This document shows, piece after piece, positions 1 through 9,509 of a DNA stretch of 64,000 nt. The stretch lies in the NCBI GenBank assembly GCA_945871335.1, contig CAMBWM010000001.1, positions 33,915 to 97,914 on the forward strand. Reading direction: 5' to 3'. The notes under the pieces are model-generated. The model saw nothing but the letters and a program-made list of their open reading frames with translations. It did not search any database and had not been told where the DNA came from. A program made the translations under genes and the position numbers. Position 1 is the stretch's first letter. Each line of letters starts with the position of its first letter. The stretch is from Polaromonas sp. YR568 (GTDB lineage: Bacteria; Pseudomonadota; Gammaproteobacteria; Burkholderiales; Burkholderiaceae).

Positions 1-256
1 GGTGCTTGCGGTCACCCTTCTGGTAGGCGGTCAGCGCTGAAGCGATGTACTTGGCACCCTGGCCCGAGATCATCGGCACCTTGTAGATCTCGGGAAAGCT
101 GGCCTGGTAGCCGACGATGCCGTGACAGCCTATGCACATCGCAGCCTTGGTCTCACCCTTGGCGGCGTCCCCAGCCTTGGCATCCTCGGCCCGGGACAAG
201 GTGCTCACGCCGGTCAGCGCGAGCAGCAGGGGGAACAGAAAGTACGCTTTTTTCAT
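1..256 (-). CDS. Secreted c-type cytochrome, partial
   Basis: The gene runs off the left edge, so only the first 85 residues are visible. They begin with a signal peptide (MKKAYFLFPLLLAL, cleavage expected after about residue 22) and then a single haem-attachment motif CIGCH (Cys41, Cys44, His45). The following stretch with GQGAKYIASAL is typical of class I cytochromes of the c4/c5/c553 type, which carry electrons in the periplasm. The start ATG is at 256-254. The missing C-terminus would hold the Met ligand and any second haem domain, so the subtype cannot be decided. It is divergent from the MoxR gene. Confidence 0.8.
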   Translation of the reverse strand, partial: MKKAYFLFPLLLALTGVSTLSRAEDAKAGDAAKGETKAAMCIGCHGIVGYQASFPEIYKVPMISGQGAKYIASALTAYQKGDRKH

Positions 257-456
257 CGTCTGGCGGAGGTGATGTCGCAGGGAAGCGGTGTACCGCCAGG
301 CCTCATGCACCGCGGTTACACCAGATGAGCCAGGCACAGCTTGAGGGCTGTCAACCCGGCGACCCAGGATTATAAAGGCGACCCTTATACTGGAATCCGA
401 TTTCCGGTTCAGTCCCCCCACAGCCCACAACAGCCGTCCACCACGGCCTCACAGCC

Positions 457-1311
457 ATGAAGTTTCAAGGATCAGACAACTACGTCGCCACCCAGGACCT
501 GATGCTGGCAGTCAACGCCGCCATCACGCTCCAACGCCCGCTGCTCGTCAAGGGTGAGCCGGGCACCGGCAAGACCATGCTGGCCGAAGAAGTGTCGACC
601 GCACTGGGCATGCCCTTGCTGCAGTGGCATGTCAAGAGCACCACCAAGGCCCAGCAAGGTCTGTACGAGTACGACGCGGTGAGCCGGCTGCGCGACAGCC
701 AATTGGCCGACGAAGAGAGCTCGACGAAGGTGCGCGACATCCGCAACTACATCGTCCAGGGCGTGCTTTGGCAGGCCTTCACCGCCGACCAGCCGGTGGC
801 ACTGTTGATCGACGAGATCGACAAGGCCGACATCGAATTCCCGAACGACTTGCTGCGCGAGATCGACCGGATGGAGTTCTATGTCTACGAGACCCGCGAG
901 TTGGTGCGCGCCAAGCACCGCCCGCTGGTGTTCATCACCTCGAACAACGAGAAAGAGTTGCCAGACGCGTTCTTGCGGCGCTGCTTCTTCCACTACATCA
1001 AGTTCCCCGACGCCGACACGATGAAGCAAATCGTCGACGTGCACTTCCCCGGGCTCAAGCAAGAGTTGCTCGGCGCGGCGATGAAGACCTTCTACGATGT
1101 GCGCAACCTGCCTGGGCTGAAGAAAAAGCCCTCGACCTCCGAACTGCTGGACTGGCTCAAGCTGCTGCTGGCCGAGGACATCCCGCTCGAAGTGCTGCAG
1201 AACAAGGATGAGAAGGTCTCGGTGCCGCCGCTAGTGGGGGCGCTGCTCAAGAACGAGCAAGACGTGACCTTGTTCGAAAAGCTGGTGTTCATGCAGCGCC
1301 ACAACCGCTGA
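457..1311 (+). CDS. MoxR-family AAA+ ATPase
   Basis: 284 residues, the usual length for a MoxR ATPase. The Walker A motif GEPGTGKT is at residues 33-40 and the Walker B motif ALLIDEID at about 114-121. A sensor-1 stretch (VFITSNNEKELPDAF) and an arginine finger region (LRRCFFHYI) follow. MoxR proteins act as ATP-driven chaperones that insert metals or assemble complexes, normally with a VWA-domain partner. That partner is encoded at 2234-3406, although a GNAT gene and a gene remnant lie between them. The C-terminal KLVFMQRHNR ending is typical of the CoxD/MoxR subgroup found in betaproteobacteria. The client protein is unknown. Confidence 0.92.
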   Translation: MKFQGSDNYVATQDLMLAVNAAITLQRPLLVKGEPGTGKTMLAEEVSTALGMPLLQWHVKSTTKAQQGLYEYDAVSRLRDSQLADEESSTKVRDIRNYIVQGVLWQAFTADQPVALLIDEIDKADIEFPNDLLREIDRMEFYVYETRELVRAKHRPLVFITSNNEKELPDAFLRRCFFHYIKFPDADTMKQIVDVHFPGLKQELLGAAMKTFYDVRNLPGLKKKPSTSELLDWLKLLLAEDIPLEVLQNKDEKVSVPPLVGALLKNEQDVTLFEKLVFMQRHNR

Positions 1312-1321
1312 GAGGGCGGCG

Positions 1322-1915
1322 ATGAAGCCGATCTGCACGCCCGTCACGCTGCAAGGGCGTCATGTCAAGCTTGAGCCCTTGACGCTGGCCCACGCGCCGG
1401 CGCTGGTGCGGGCCGTGCAGGACGGCGAACTCTGGCGGCTCTGGTACACCGCGATTCCGACGCCTGACCGCATGGTTGCCGAGATCGAGCGTCGACTCGG
1501 TCTGCTGGCATCGGGGTCGATGCTGCCTTGGGCGGTGCTGGACGACTCAGGCACTGCGGTCGGCATGACCACCTACATGAATGTCGATGCGAGCCACCAG
1601 CGGGTCGAAATCGGCTCGACCTGGTACGCACGCAGTGCGCAGCGAACGCCACTCAACACCGAAGCCAAGCGGCTGCTGCTCGCGCATGCCTTCGAGTCAC
1701 TGGACTGCGTCGCGGTCGAGTTCCGAACCCACCGCTTCAACACCCAGAGCCGGCGCGCGATCGAACGCCTGGGGGCGCAGCTGGACGGCATATTGCGCAA
1801 CCACCAGCGCGCGTCCAATGGCACGCTGCGCGACACCGCGGTCTACAGCATCACCGCCGCCGAGTGGCCTACCGTGCGCGGGCATTTGGACTTCCGTCTG
1901 GAACGACCGGCGTGA
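1322..1915 (+). CDS. GNAT-family N-acetyltransferase
   Basis: 197 residues beginning LQGRHVKLEPLTLAHAPALVRA, the N-terminal pattern of RimJ/RimL-like GNAT enzymes (acetyltransf_3). These transfer acetyl from acetyl-CoA to an amino group. The EIGSTWYARSAQRT and LDCVAVEFRTHRFNTQSRRAIERLGA segments match the acetyl-CoA-binding strand and helix of the fold. It starts 10 bases after the MoxR stop and is probably cotranscribed with it. Substrate unknown. GNAT genes between moxR and its VWA partner are an accessory insertion rather than part of the complex, as far as I can tell. Confidence 0.85.
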   Translation: MKPICTPVTLQGRHVKLEPLTLAHAPALVRAVQDGELWRLWYTAIPTPDRMVAEIERRLGLLASGSMLPWAVLDDSGTAVGMTTYMNVDASHQRVEIGSTWYARSAQRTPLNTEAKRLLLAHAFESLDCVAVEFRTHRFNTQSRRAIERLGAQLDGILRNHQRASNGTLRDTAVYSITAAEWPTVRGHLDFRLERPA

Positions 1916-1956
1916 CCCGAGGCTGTGGCGCCAAACTCCTAGCCTGAGAAGAACGC

Positions 1957-2127
1957 ATGGCTCGCAAGAAACCCCTCACGATCGATGCGCTGTGGCAACT
2001 CGAGCGACCGGGCAGTACTGGCCATTCGCCCGACGGTGCGCAAGCGGTTTGTCCGATGGCCCACACACCGCCGATCCCCCCGCCAAGCGAGGGCGCTGCG
2101 GCCACCAGCCGAGCTGAATCACCCTGA
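1957..2127 (+). pseudogene. N-terminal remnant of an S9 (prolyl oligopeptidase) family peptidase
   Basis: The 56-codon reading frame starts MARKKPLTIDALWQLERPG and continues through SPDGAQAVC. This is the conserved opening of dipeptidyl/acylaminoacyl peptidases of family S9 in betaproteobacteria, which are normally over 600 residues. After about residue 34 the similarity stops, the frame becomes proline-rich filler and ends at TGA. No catalytic domain follows, because the VWA gene begins about 100 bases on. The most likely reading is that a full S9 gene was deleted and only its first 100 bases remain. The identification is from memory of the family N-terminus, not from an alignment. Confidence 0.5.
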
Positions 2128-2233
2128 ATCATCCCCTGGACCGCAGGGGATGTGGTCACCCAAGCGGCGGCCAATCATGTTTGAAATCGTTATGCTTAGA
2201 TGATGGGCTGTTGACGGCCCGGAAAGTCCAGTC

Positions 2234-3406
2234 ATGTTGATCGATTTTTTCTATACCTTGCGCGCGGCCAAGCTGCCGGTTTCGGTCAAGGAATTCCTGA
2301 CCTTGCTCGAAGCGGTGAAAGCCGGCGTGATCGATTGTTCGGTCGACGAGTTCTACTACCTGGCGCGCACCTCGCTGGTCAAGGACGAGGCCCTGTATGA
2401 CAAGTTCGACCGTGCTTTCGGCGCCTACTTCAAGGGCGTCGAGATGCTGGTCGACTTCACCAAAGAAGTGCCGCTGGACTGGCTGCGCAAGAACCTCGAG
2501 CTCGAGCTCAGCGCCGAGGACAAAGCCAAGATCGAGAAGATGGGCTGGGACGAGTTGATGGAGACGCTCAAGAAGCGCTTCGAGGAGCAAAAAGAGCGCC
2601 ACGAAGGCGGCAGCAAGTGGGTCGGCACTGGCGGCACCAGTCCGTTCGGTGCCTACGGCGTCAACCCGCAAGGCATACGCATCGGCCAGGACAAGAGCCG
2701 CAACAAGAGCGCCGTCAAGGTCTGGGACCAGCGTGCCTACAAGGACTACGACGACACGCTCGAACTCGGCACACGCAACATCAAGGTCGCGCTGCGCCGG
2801 CTGCGCCGATTCGCCCGTGAAGGCGCCGAGACCGAACTCGACCTGGACGACACCATCCACTGCACCGCGGCCAACGCCGGCTTCCTTGACATCAAGCTCG
2901 TGCCCGAGCGTCACAACAAGGTCAAGGTACTGCTGCTGATGGACGTGGGCGGCACGATGGACGAACACATCAGCCGCGTCGAAGAGTTGTTCTCGGCCGC
3001 CAAGACCGAGTTCAAGCACCTAGAGTTCTATTACTTCCACAACTGTCCCTATGACTTCATGTGGAAGAACAACCGGCGTCGTTTCAGCGAGAAAACTGCC
3101 ACCTGGGACCTGATCCGCAAATACAACAAGGACTACAAGCTGATCTTCGTAGGCGACGCGACGATGAGCCCTTACGAGATCCTGCAGCCCGGCGGCAGTG
3201 TCGAATACAACAACGAAGAGCCGGGTGCCGAGTGGATCCAACGCCTGACCAACGCCTTCCCGAAATTCGCCTGGATCAACCCTGAGCCACAAGGTGTCTG
3301 GCAATACCGGCAGAGCATCTCGGTGGTCCAGCAACTGGTCAACCAACGCATGTTCCCGCTCACACTGGCTGGCCTCGAAGGGGCGATGCGGCTGCTGACC
3401 AAATGA
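2234..3406 (+). CDS. VWA-domain protein, MoxR partner (CoxE-like)
   Basis: 390 residues. The N-terminal half (LIDFFYTLRAAKLPVSVKEFLTLLEA, YYLARTSLVKDE) is the CoxE-type helical region. A charged helical stretch and a glycine-rich linker follow at about residues 95-160, then a von Willebrand factor A domain from about 230. The metal-binding (MIDAS) motif reads MDVGGTMDEH, so the usual DxSxS is altered, with Gly and Thr at the two Ser positions. Family members work with MoxR ATPases as adaptors for metal-dependent enzyme maturation. In the same orientation as the MoxR gene upstream. The start ATG follows a weak GGAAAG Shine-Dalgarno sequence. Confidence 0.88.
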   Translation: MLIDFFYTLRAAKLPVSVKEFLTLLEAVKAGVIDCSVDEFYYLARTSLVKDEALYDKFDRAFGAYFKGVEMLVDFTKEVPLDWLRKNLELELSAEDKAKIEKMGWDELMETLKKRFEEQKERHEGGSKWVGTGGTSPFGAYGVNPQGIRIGQDKSRNKSAVKVWDQRAYKDYDDTLELGTRNIKVALRRLRRFAREGAETELDLDDTIHCTAANAGFLDIKLVPERHNKVKVLLLMDVGGTMDEHISRVEELFSAAKTEFKHLEFYYFHNCPYDFMWKNNRRRFSEKTATWDLIRKYNKDYKLIFVGDATMSPYEILQPGGSVEYNNEEPGAEWIQRLTNAFPKFAWINPEPQGVWQYRQSISVVQQLVNQRMFPLTLAGLEGAMRLLTK

Positions 3407-3422
3407 CTTGCGGGCACTGACC

Positions 3423-5297
3423 ATGGCAGCCTGCTGCCGGCGGACGCTGGCGCAGGCTGTCGTCCGGGTTGCGCTGCTGTGGGTATGGCTGGGGGCGGCC
3501 ATGCTCTCAGGCGCTTGCGCGCTGCTGCCAAGCGCTGCGCCGCCGGCACGCGAACCCGGCACCGGTCCGAAGCTCGTGGTGGTGGCCCCGAAGGAACTGC
3601 TGCCACTGCTCGAGAAATACCTCGACCTGGGCCGACTGCAGGACCTGCGAGGCGACGAGACCGTCGATGACATCGAATGGGCCAGGCTGATCGGCGCCGC
3701 ACCGGCGCAGGCGCGTGAACTGCTGCAGACAGAAGGCTATTTCGACGCCCAAGTCAGCGCAGCTCGCACCACAGTCGGTGCACAACGACAGGTCACACTG
3801 ACAGTCGACCCAGGCCTGCGGACCCAGATCGCAGGTCTGCAAATCGACACGCAGGGCGAGCTCAGGCAACGCATCGACAGCGGCGAAGCCAAGGCCTTGG
3901 CCTTGAAAGACGCGCTCGCCAGCGACGCCGCTCGCCAAGTCGGCCAAGCCTTCCGCAACCCGAATTGGGTCGATGTCAAGCAAGGCTTGCTGGCGCGGTT
4001 GCGCGCCGCGGGCTATGCCAGCGCCACCATGGCCGACAGCCAGGCCTTGGTCGATGTACCCAGCCAAAGAGCCCAGCTCAGCGTGATGATCGCCAGCGGG
4101 CCGCTGTACCTGGCCGGTCGGCTGCAGATCGAAGGCCTGCGTCACCATGACGAAGCCACCGTCCGGCACTTGTCCGGCTTCGGCACTGGTGCGCCACTGA
4201 CCGAAGCGCTGTTGCTCGACTACCAGGAGCGATTGCAGAAAGCCGGACTCTTCGAGTCGGCAAACATCAGTTTTGAACCGGTCGCCGAACGGGCAGCCAG
4301 CACCCCGCTGCGGGTGCGACTGACCGAGCTGCCGCTGCAACAAGCCACCGTCGGTCTGGGCGTCAGCGCCAACACCGGCCAACGGGCGACGCTAGAGCAC
4401 AGCCAGCGCCGACTGCTGGGCCAGGCCGTCACGGCGCACAACAAGCTCGAATGGGCCCGCGAAAGCCAGACCTGGTCTGGCGACTTCCAGACCCACCCCG
4501 GTGAAGGCTTCTATCGCAACCTGCTAGGCGTGCAGGTCGACCGCGTCAACAGCGCTACCGACGTGGTGTTGTCACAGCGCCTGCGGCTGGGCCGGACCCA
4601 GGACACGCCGCGCATCGAACGGCTGTACTTCGGCGAATTGCTGCGCTCCAGGCAGAGCGACATCGTGGCGGTCAATCCACTGGCCAACGCGAGCCCGAAC
4701 ACCGCCACCGCCGTCAGCGCCAACTACCACCTGGTGTGGAGAGACCTCGACAGCGTGCTGTTGCCCACCCGCGGGCTGACGCTCGCGCTGCAAGGCGGCG
4801 CCGGCCAAGCCAGCAGCCAGGGCGGCACCAGCGGGCCTTTCGCTCGCGTATACGGCCGCCTGACCGGCTACCTGCCATTGGGCCAAGCCTGGTATGGCCA
4901 GGCCAGGCTGGAAGCGGGCCAGATCTTCAAGTCCGACAAGGTCACAGTGCCCGACGCGCTGGGTTTTCGCGCCGGCGGCGACGATTCGGTGCGCGGCTAC
5001 GCCTTCCGCTCGCTAGCGCCTGTGGGCAGAGACGGTGGCACGGTCAGCGGCGCCTCGCTGCTGACGGCCAGTGCCGAGCTGGCACGACCCATCATGGCCA
5101 GCCTGCCGGCACTGTGGGGTGCGGTGTTCATCGACGCAGGCCGCGCCGTCGAACATTGGCACGATGACAAGCTCGCGCTGGGCTATGGCGTCGGCCTGCG
5201 CTGGCGCAGCCCGATCGGTCCGCTCAAGGTCGACCTCGCCTGGGGCGACGAGTTGCACAAGCTGCGGCTGCACTTCACGGTCGGGATCGCGTTTTGA
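3423..5297 (+). CDS. tamA: Autotransporter assembly factor TamA (Omp85 family)
   Basis: 624 residues from the ATG at 3423. A TTG five codons upstream is possible but less likely. A hydrophobic leader (VALLWVWLGAAMLSGACALL) precedes POTRA-like repeats up to about residue 300. The second half is the 16-strand Omp85 barrel with a GFRAGGDDSVRGYAFRSL segment, the conserved loop-6 (V)RGF/Y region, and a terminal Phe as in BAM substrates. TamA sits in the outer membrane and, with TamB, helps insert some outer-membrane proteins and move phospholipids. tamB overlaps its stop codon, the standard tamAB arrangement. Confidence 0.92.
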   Translation: MAACCRRTLAQAVVRVALLWVWLGAAMLSGACALLPSAAPPAREPGTGPKLVVVAPKELLPLLEKYLDLGRLQDLRGDETVDDIEWARLIGAAPAQARELLQTEGYFDAQVSAARTTVGAQRQVTLTVDPGLRTQIAGLQIDTQGELRQRIDSGEAKALALKDALASDAARQVGQAFRNPNWVDVKQGLLARLRAAGYASATMADSQALVDVPSQRAQLSVMIASGPLYLAGRLQIEGLRHHDEATVRHLSGFGTGAPLTEALLLDYQERLQKAGLFESANISFEPVAERAASTPLRVRLTELPLQQATVGLGVSANTGQRATLEHSQRRLLGQAVTAHNKLEWARESQTWSGDFQTHPGEGFYRNLLGVQVDRVNSATDVVLSQRLRLGRTQDTPRIERLYFGELLRSRQSDIVAVNPLANASPNTATAVSANYHLVWRDLDSVLLPTRGLTLALQGGAGQASSQGGTSGPFARVYGRLTGYLPLGQAWYGQARLEAGQIFKSDKVTVPDALGFRAGGDDSVRGYAFRSLAPVGRDGGTVSGASLLTASAELARPIMASLPALWGAVFIDAGRAVEHWHDDKLALGYGVGLRWRSPIGPLKVDLAWGDELHKLRLHFTVGIAF

Positions 5298-8200
5298 GGC
5301 CGCCGCCAGACACCACCCAAGCAGCGCCGCAAGCCGCCGCGCCGCGATGGCGTTGGCGGCTTTGGGCGGGCGCTGCGCTGCTGGTCATCAGCTTGCCGCT
5401 GGCCAGCTTGTGGGCCTTGCTGCACCACAGCGCCGCGCTACCCTGGCTGCTGCAGCAAGTGCCAGGTCTGAGCGTTGAAGGCCTGCAAGGCACGCTGGCC
5501 CAGCACCGAATCCAGGCCCGCAGCATCCGCTGGCAGTTGCCTGCCGATGGCGGTGTGCTGACGGTAGACGGCCTGCTCGCCGAAGGCGGCGGTATGCGCT
5601 GGGCGCCCTACCCTGGCGCCTGGTTCGGCCTGCGGCTGACGCTGCTGTCGGCCGACAGCTTGCAGTACCTGAGCGGTCCCACCCAGCGTGCCAGCGCGCC
5701 GGCAGACCTGCTGCTGCCGGTCGGTCTGCAAGTCGATACCTTGCGAATCGGCAGGCTGCAGATCGGCGACATCGCCCCTGCCGAGGCCTTGACTGCCAGC
5801 CTGTGGCTGGGCGCCGATCGCGGAGCGCAGCACCGGGTCGAGAACCTGCGATTGAACTGGCAACGCACAGCGCTGCAAGGCGAGCTGAAGATCGCCAGCG
5901 CCGCACCGATGCAGGTTCAAGCCCGCTTGCAGGCCGAGCGCGACGCCGCACCAGCCTGGGACGCCAGCCTGACGCTCAGTGGCCCGCTGGCACGACTGGC
6001 CGCCGATGCCAGGCTGCAAGGACGGCCTGCTGCGGCCCGCGCTGCAGCGGCGGCCAGGCCATCGCTCAGCGCCCAGGCCAGCTTGCTGCCTTTCGAGGGC
6101 TGGCCATTGGGCGAACTCAGCCTGGCGACCCAGGCCCTCGACTTGTCCTCGCTGTGGCCCGGGCTGCCGCAAACCACCCTGAGCGGGCACGCCATAGTCC
6201 AGTCCAGTGGCCTCGACCGGGCGGCCAGCGCGAGCATCTCGCTGACCAATCAGTCGCCCGGCAACTGGAGCACCGGTCGGCTGCCAGTGAAAGCGCTGGC
6301 ACTCCAAGCCAGCGCCGTGCCGCGCCACCCGGAGCAGCTCAAGTTCGACCGTTTCACGCTGGCGTTGGCCGACGCGACCGCCAGCGCAGGCCGGATCAGC
6401 GGCCAGGGTGGCTGGTCCGGCGACGCACTGGTGCTGGACCTGACGCTGACCGATCTGCAACCCGCGCGGCTGCTCCGGCAGGCCGCCGCGCTGACCATGG
6501 GCGGGCCCTTGCAACTGCGCGTCACTGGCCTGCCCGGCGACCAGACCAGCCAAGCGATGACGCTGGCGGTTGACGCGAGGCTCAGCGGTCGGAGCATCGA
6601 TGGCAGCGGACAGCCGGTGCAGCTGCGCCTGGTCGGCAAGGGCAACTCAAATGCGTTCGATCTCAGCGAGATCCGGGCCGAAGCTGGCCCAGCCAGCGCG
6701 CAGGGTCGACTCCAGGCCAGCGCCGAGCCCAAGGGTTGGCGCTTGCGCGGCCAAGCCAAGCTGGACCACTTTGACCCCAGGCCCTGGTGGCACGGTGCCG
6801 AGGGCACGGCCTGGCGCCGCGGCCCGCACCGCTTGGACAGCGAGCTTGAGATTGACTTGCTCTGGCGCCACGCTCCGCCACAGGCCAGCATGCAGACCCC
6901 TGCGCTGGAACATTGGCTGAGCCGCATCGACGGCGGCGCAAGCCTGCGCCTGAGTCCAAGCGTGCTGGCTGGCGCACCGCTGGCAGGTGTGCTGAAGCTG
7001 CAGCGCACCGGGATCGACGGCAGTGCCAAGCTCGAAGCCGATGTCGAGCTGGCGGGCAACCGCATCACGCTGCAAGGCCAGCGCGCGGCCCAGCCCTCGG
7101 CCGATCGCTGGCAGCTCGAGCTCAAGGCACCAGCGCTGGCCAAGCTGGCACCGCTGGCGCAGTTGGTCAGCGATTGGGCCCCCACGCTGTCCACAGACCT
7201 TGCAAGTTATTGGCCTGCCAGCGGCAAGCTCCAGGGCGAGCTGCAAGTCAGCGGCCGCTGGCCTGAGATCAGCAGCCAGGGCGAGCTGCGGGGCGAGAGC
7301 CTGGTGGCGGGTATCGGCGCGATGCAATCGGCCACGCTGGGCTGGCGCAGTGGCGCAGACATCGACGCGCCGCTGTCGCTGCAGCTCCAGGCCCAGGGTC
7401 TGGTCAGCGCGGCACAGCGGGTCGACGGCTTGGCAGCCCAGCTCAGCGGCAGCCTGCGCAGCCACAGCCTGAGCCTGCGCGTCGACAGCCCAGCCAAACC
7501 GCCCGCCTGGACCGAGAACCTGCTAGGCCCGGCAGGCAGTGGCACGCGCTTGCAGGTCGACGGTCGCGGCGGCTGGAGCCGAGGCGAGGCCGGCACCGGC
7601 GCGCCGGCAGGCCTGTGGCGGCTGCAGAATCTGACGCTGCAAGCCGGTGCCCGAGACAGCCAGGGTGGCAGCCGCCCCTGGTTGTCAGCGCAGTCGCTGT
7701 CAGCCGAGCTCGCGCTGGGCCCGGACCTGCAGGCGCAGGCGCTGACCCTGGCGCCAGGCCGACTCCAGCTGCTGAGCACTGCGCTGAGCTGGCGTGAGGC
7801 AAGCTGGCAGGCCGCGTCGGGACCAGCCCGCAACGAAGGCAGCAGGCTGAGCTTGCAGGCCGAATTGGAGCGATTCGACGTCGCTGCCCTGCTGGCCAAA
7901 GCCCAACCCGCGATGGGCTGGGGCGGCCAACTCACGCTGGGCGGCCACATCGAGATCCGCAGCGCCGGTCGCTTTGACGCCGATGTCGTGCTCGAGCGGG
8001 TGTCGGGCGACCTCAGCCTGACCGACGATCTGGGCACAACCCAGGCCTTGGGCGTGACCGACCTGCGGCTGGCGCTGACCGCCCACGACGGGCTGTGGCA
8101 GTTCGCACAAGGCTTGGCGGGCGCAAGCCTGGGCGAGATGGCCGGCGCCCAGGTCTTGCGAACCAGCGCAGACCGGCGCTGGCCATCGGCCGATGCTCCG

Positions 8201-9481
8201 CTGCAGGGCGTGCTGGAGTCGCGGGTGGCCAACCTGGGGGTGTGGGGTGCCTGGGTGCCACCCGGCTGGCGCCTGGCGGGCAAGCTGCAAACCAGCGCCA
8301 GCTTTGGCGGTACGCTGGGCGCGCCCGAACTGCGGGGCGAGGTCGTCGGCAGTGGTTTGGGCGTCCGCAACTTGCTGCAAGGGGTGAACCTCGCCGACGG
8401 TGAGCTCGCGCTGACCCTGGCCGGCGACAGCGCCAGCATCGAACGCCTGGTCTTCAAGGGCGGTGACGGCCAGCTCAAGGTCAGCGGCAGCGCGACCCTG
8501 GGTGCGACACCCAGCGCCAGCCTGCAGTTGGCGGCCGAGCGCTTTCGCCTGCTCGGCCGCCTCGACCGCCGGCTGGTGGCCAGTGGCAAGGCCGACCTGC
8601 GGCTCGACGCGCAGAGGCTGAAGCTGGACGGCAGCTTCACGGTCGATGAAGGTCTGCTCGAACTCACCCAGGGCGACGCCCCTGCGCTGGACGCCGATGT
8701 CCAGGTCCGCCGCGGTGCGGGGGCGGCGTCAGCACCAGCCGAGCGAGCCGCAGCCGCCCCCATACCGCTGGCGCTGCGCCAGGCCCAGGTCGCGCTCAAG
8801 ATCAACCTCGGCCAGAAGCTGCGGCTGCGCGGCCACGGCGTGGACACGGGCCTGCGTGGCGAACTGGTCGTCAGCAGCCCAGAGGGCAAGCTGGCCTTGC
8901 GCGGACAGGTGCGTACCGAAGGCGGCACGGTCGCGGCCTATGGGCAAAAGCTCGAGATCGACCGCGGGACGGTCAACTTTGGCGGCGCGCTGGACAATCC
9001 GCAGCTCGATGTACTGGCGATCAGGCCCAACCTCGACCAGCGGGTGGGCGTGCTGGTGACGGGAGCGGCACAAACCCCCCGGATTCGCTTGTACAGCGAG
9101 CCTGAACTGGCCGACTACGACAAGCTGTCCTGGCTGATGCTGGGCCGGGCGCCCGACGGTCTGGGTCGCAGCGACACCGCGCTGCTTCAGCGCGCCGCGC
9201 TGGCGCTGCTGGCCGGCAAGGGCCAGAACCCCACCGATGCGCTGCTCGAAGGACTGGGGCTGACCGACTTCTCGGTCCGTCAGGGTGACGGCGACAGCCG
9301 CGAGACCATCGTCAGCCTGGGCAAACAGCTGTCGCGGCGCTGGTATCTCGGCTACGAACGAAGCGTCAACGCCACCACCGGCACCTGGCAGCTGATCTAC
9401 CGAATCGCCCAGCGATTCACGCTTCGCGCGCAATCGGGCAGCGAGAACGCGCTCGACATGATCTGGTCGTGGCGCTGGTAG
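5294..9481 (+). CDS. tamB: Translocation/assembly module protein TamB
   Basis: 1395 residues, typical for TamB. The start is a TTG at 5294 that overlaps the tamA stop (TTGA), so the two are translationally coupled. One membrane-spanning helix lies at about residues 20-45 (WAGAALLVISLPLASLWALL). It is followed by a very long beta-rich periplasmic region and the C-terminal DUF490 domain ending LGYERSVNATTGTWQLIYRI and WSWRW. TamB bridges inner and outer membranes as a hydrophobic groove and partners TamA. Composition is extremely G+C rich, like the rest of the first 9.5 kb. The tRNA gene follows 28 bases later. Confidence 0.93.
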   Translation: MRPPPDTTQAAPQAAAPRWRWRLWAGAALLVISLPLASLWALLHHSAALPWLLQQVPGLSVEGLQGTLAQHRIQARSIRWQLPADGGVLTVDGLLAEGGGMRWAPYPGAWFGLRLTLLSADSLQYLSGPTQRASAPADLLLPVGLQVDTLRIGRLQIGDIAPAEALTASLWLGADRGAQHRVENLRLNWQRTALQGELKIASAAPMQVQARLQAERDAAPAWDASLTLSGPLARLAADARLQGRPAAARAAAAARPSLSAQASLLPFEGWPLGELSLATQALDLSSLWPGLPQTTLSGHAIVQSSGLDRAASASISLTNQSPGNWSTGRLPVKALALQASAVPRHPEQLKFDRFTLALADATASAGRISGQGGWSGDALVLDLTLTDLQPARLLRQAAALTMGGPLQLRVTGLPGDQTSQAMTLAVDARLSGRSIDGSGQPVQLRLVGKGNSNAFDLSEIRAEAGPASAQGRLQASAEPKGWRLRGQAKLDHFDPRPWWHGAEGTAWRRGPHRLDSELEIDLLWRHAPPQASMQTPALEHWLSRIDGGASLRLSPSVLAGAPLAGVLKLQRTGIDGSAKLEADVELAGNRITLQGQRAAQPSADRWQLELKAPALAKLAPLAQLVSDWAPTLSTDLASYWPASGKLQGELQVSGRWPEISSQGELRGESLVAGIGAMQSATLGWRSGADIDAPLSLQLQAQGLVSAAQRVDGLAAQLSGSLRSHSLSLRVDSPAKPPAWTENLLGPAGSGTRLQVDGRGGWSRGEAGTGAPAGLWRLQNLTLQAGARDSQGGSRPWLSAQSLSAELALGPDLQAQALTLAPGRLQLLSTALSWREASWQAASGPARNEGSRLSLQAELERFDVAALLAKAQPAMGWGGQLTLGGHIEIRSAGRFDADVVLERVSGDLSLTDDLGTTQALGVTDLRLALTAHDGLWQFAQGLAGASLGEMAGAQVLRTSADRRWPSADAPLQGVLESRVANLGVWGAWVPPGWRLAGKLQTSASFGGTLGAPELRGEVVGSGLGVRNLLQGVNLADGELALTLAGDSASIERLVFKGGDGQLKVSGSATLGATPSASLQLAAERFRLLGRLDRRLVASGKADLRLDAQRLKLDGSFTVDEGLLELTQGDAPALDADVQVRRGAGAASAPAERAAAAPIPLALRQAQVALKINLGQKLRLRGHGVDTGLRGELVVSSPEGKLALRGQVRTEGGTVAAYGQKLEIDRGTVNFGGALDNPQLDVLAIRPNLDQRVGVLVTGAAQTPRIRLYSEPELADYDKLSWLMLGRAPDGLGRSDTALLQRAALALLAGKGQNPTDALLEGLGLTDFSVRQGDGDSRETIVSLGKQLSRRWYLGYERSVNATTGTWQLIYRIAQRFTLRAQSGSENALDMIWSWRW

Positions 9482-9509
9482 GCGGCATGCGAGAATCTTG
9501 ACCGTACCA

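Noticed and set aside
472..1062. 196-codon minus-strand frame opposite the MoxR gene
   Set aside because: Fully antisense to a clear AAA+ ATPase in G+C-rich DNA, with no domain.
2156..3019. 287-codon minus-strand frame opposite the VWA gene
   Set aside because: Composition shadow of the real gene. Repetitive Leu/Val/Glu content and no motif.
5438..6553. Long minus-strand frames within tamB (also 7207-8928)
   Set aside because: High G+C creates long shadow frames. The tamB reading on the plus strand is convincing throughout.
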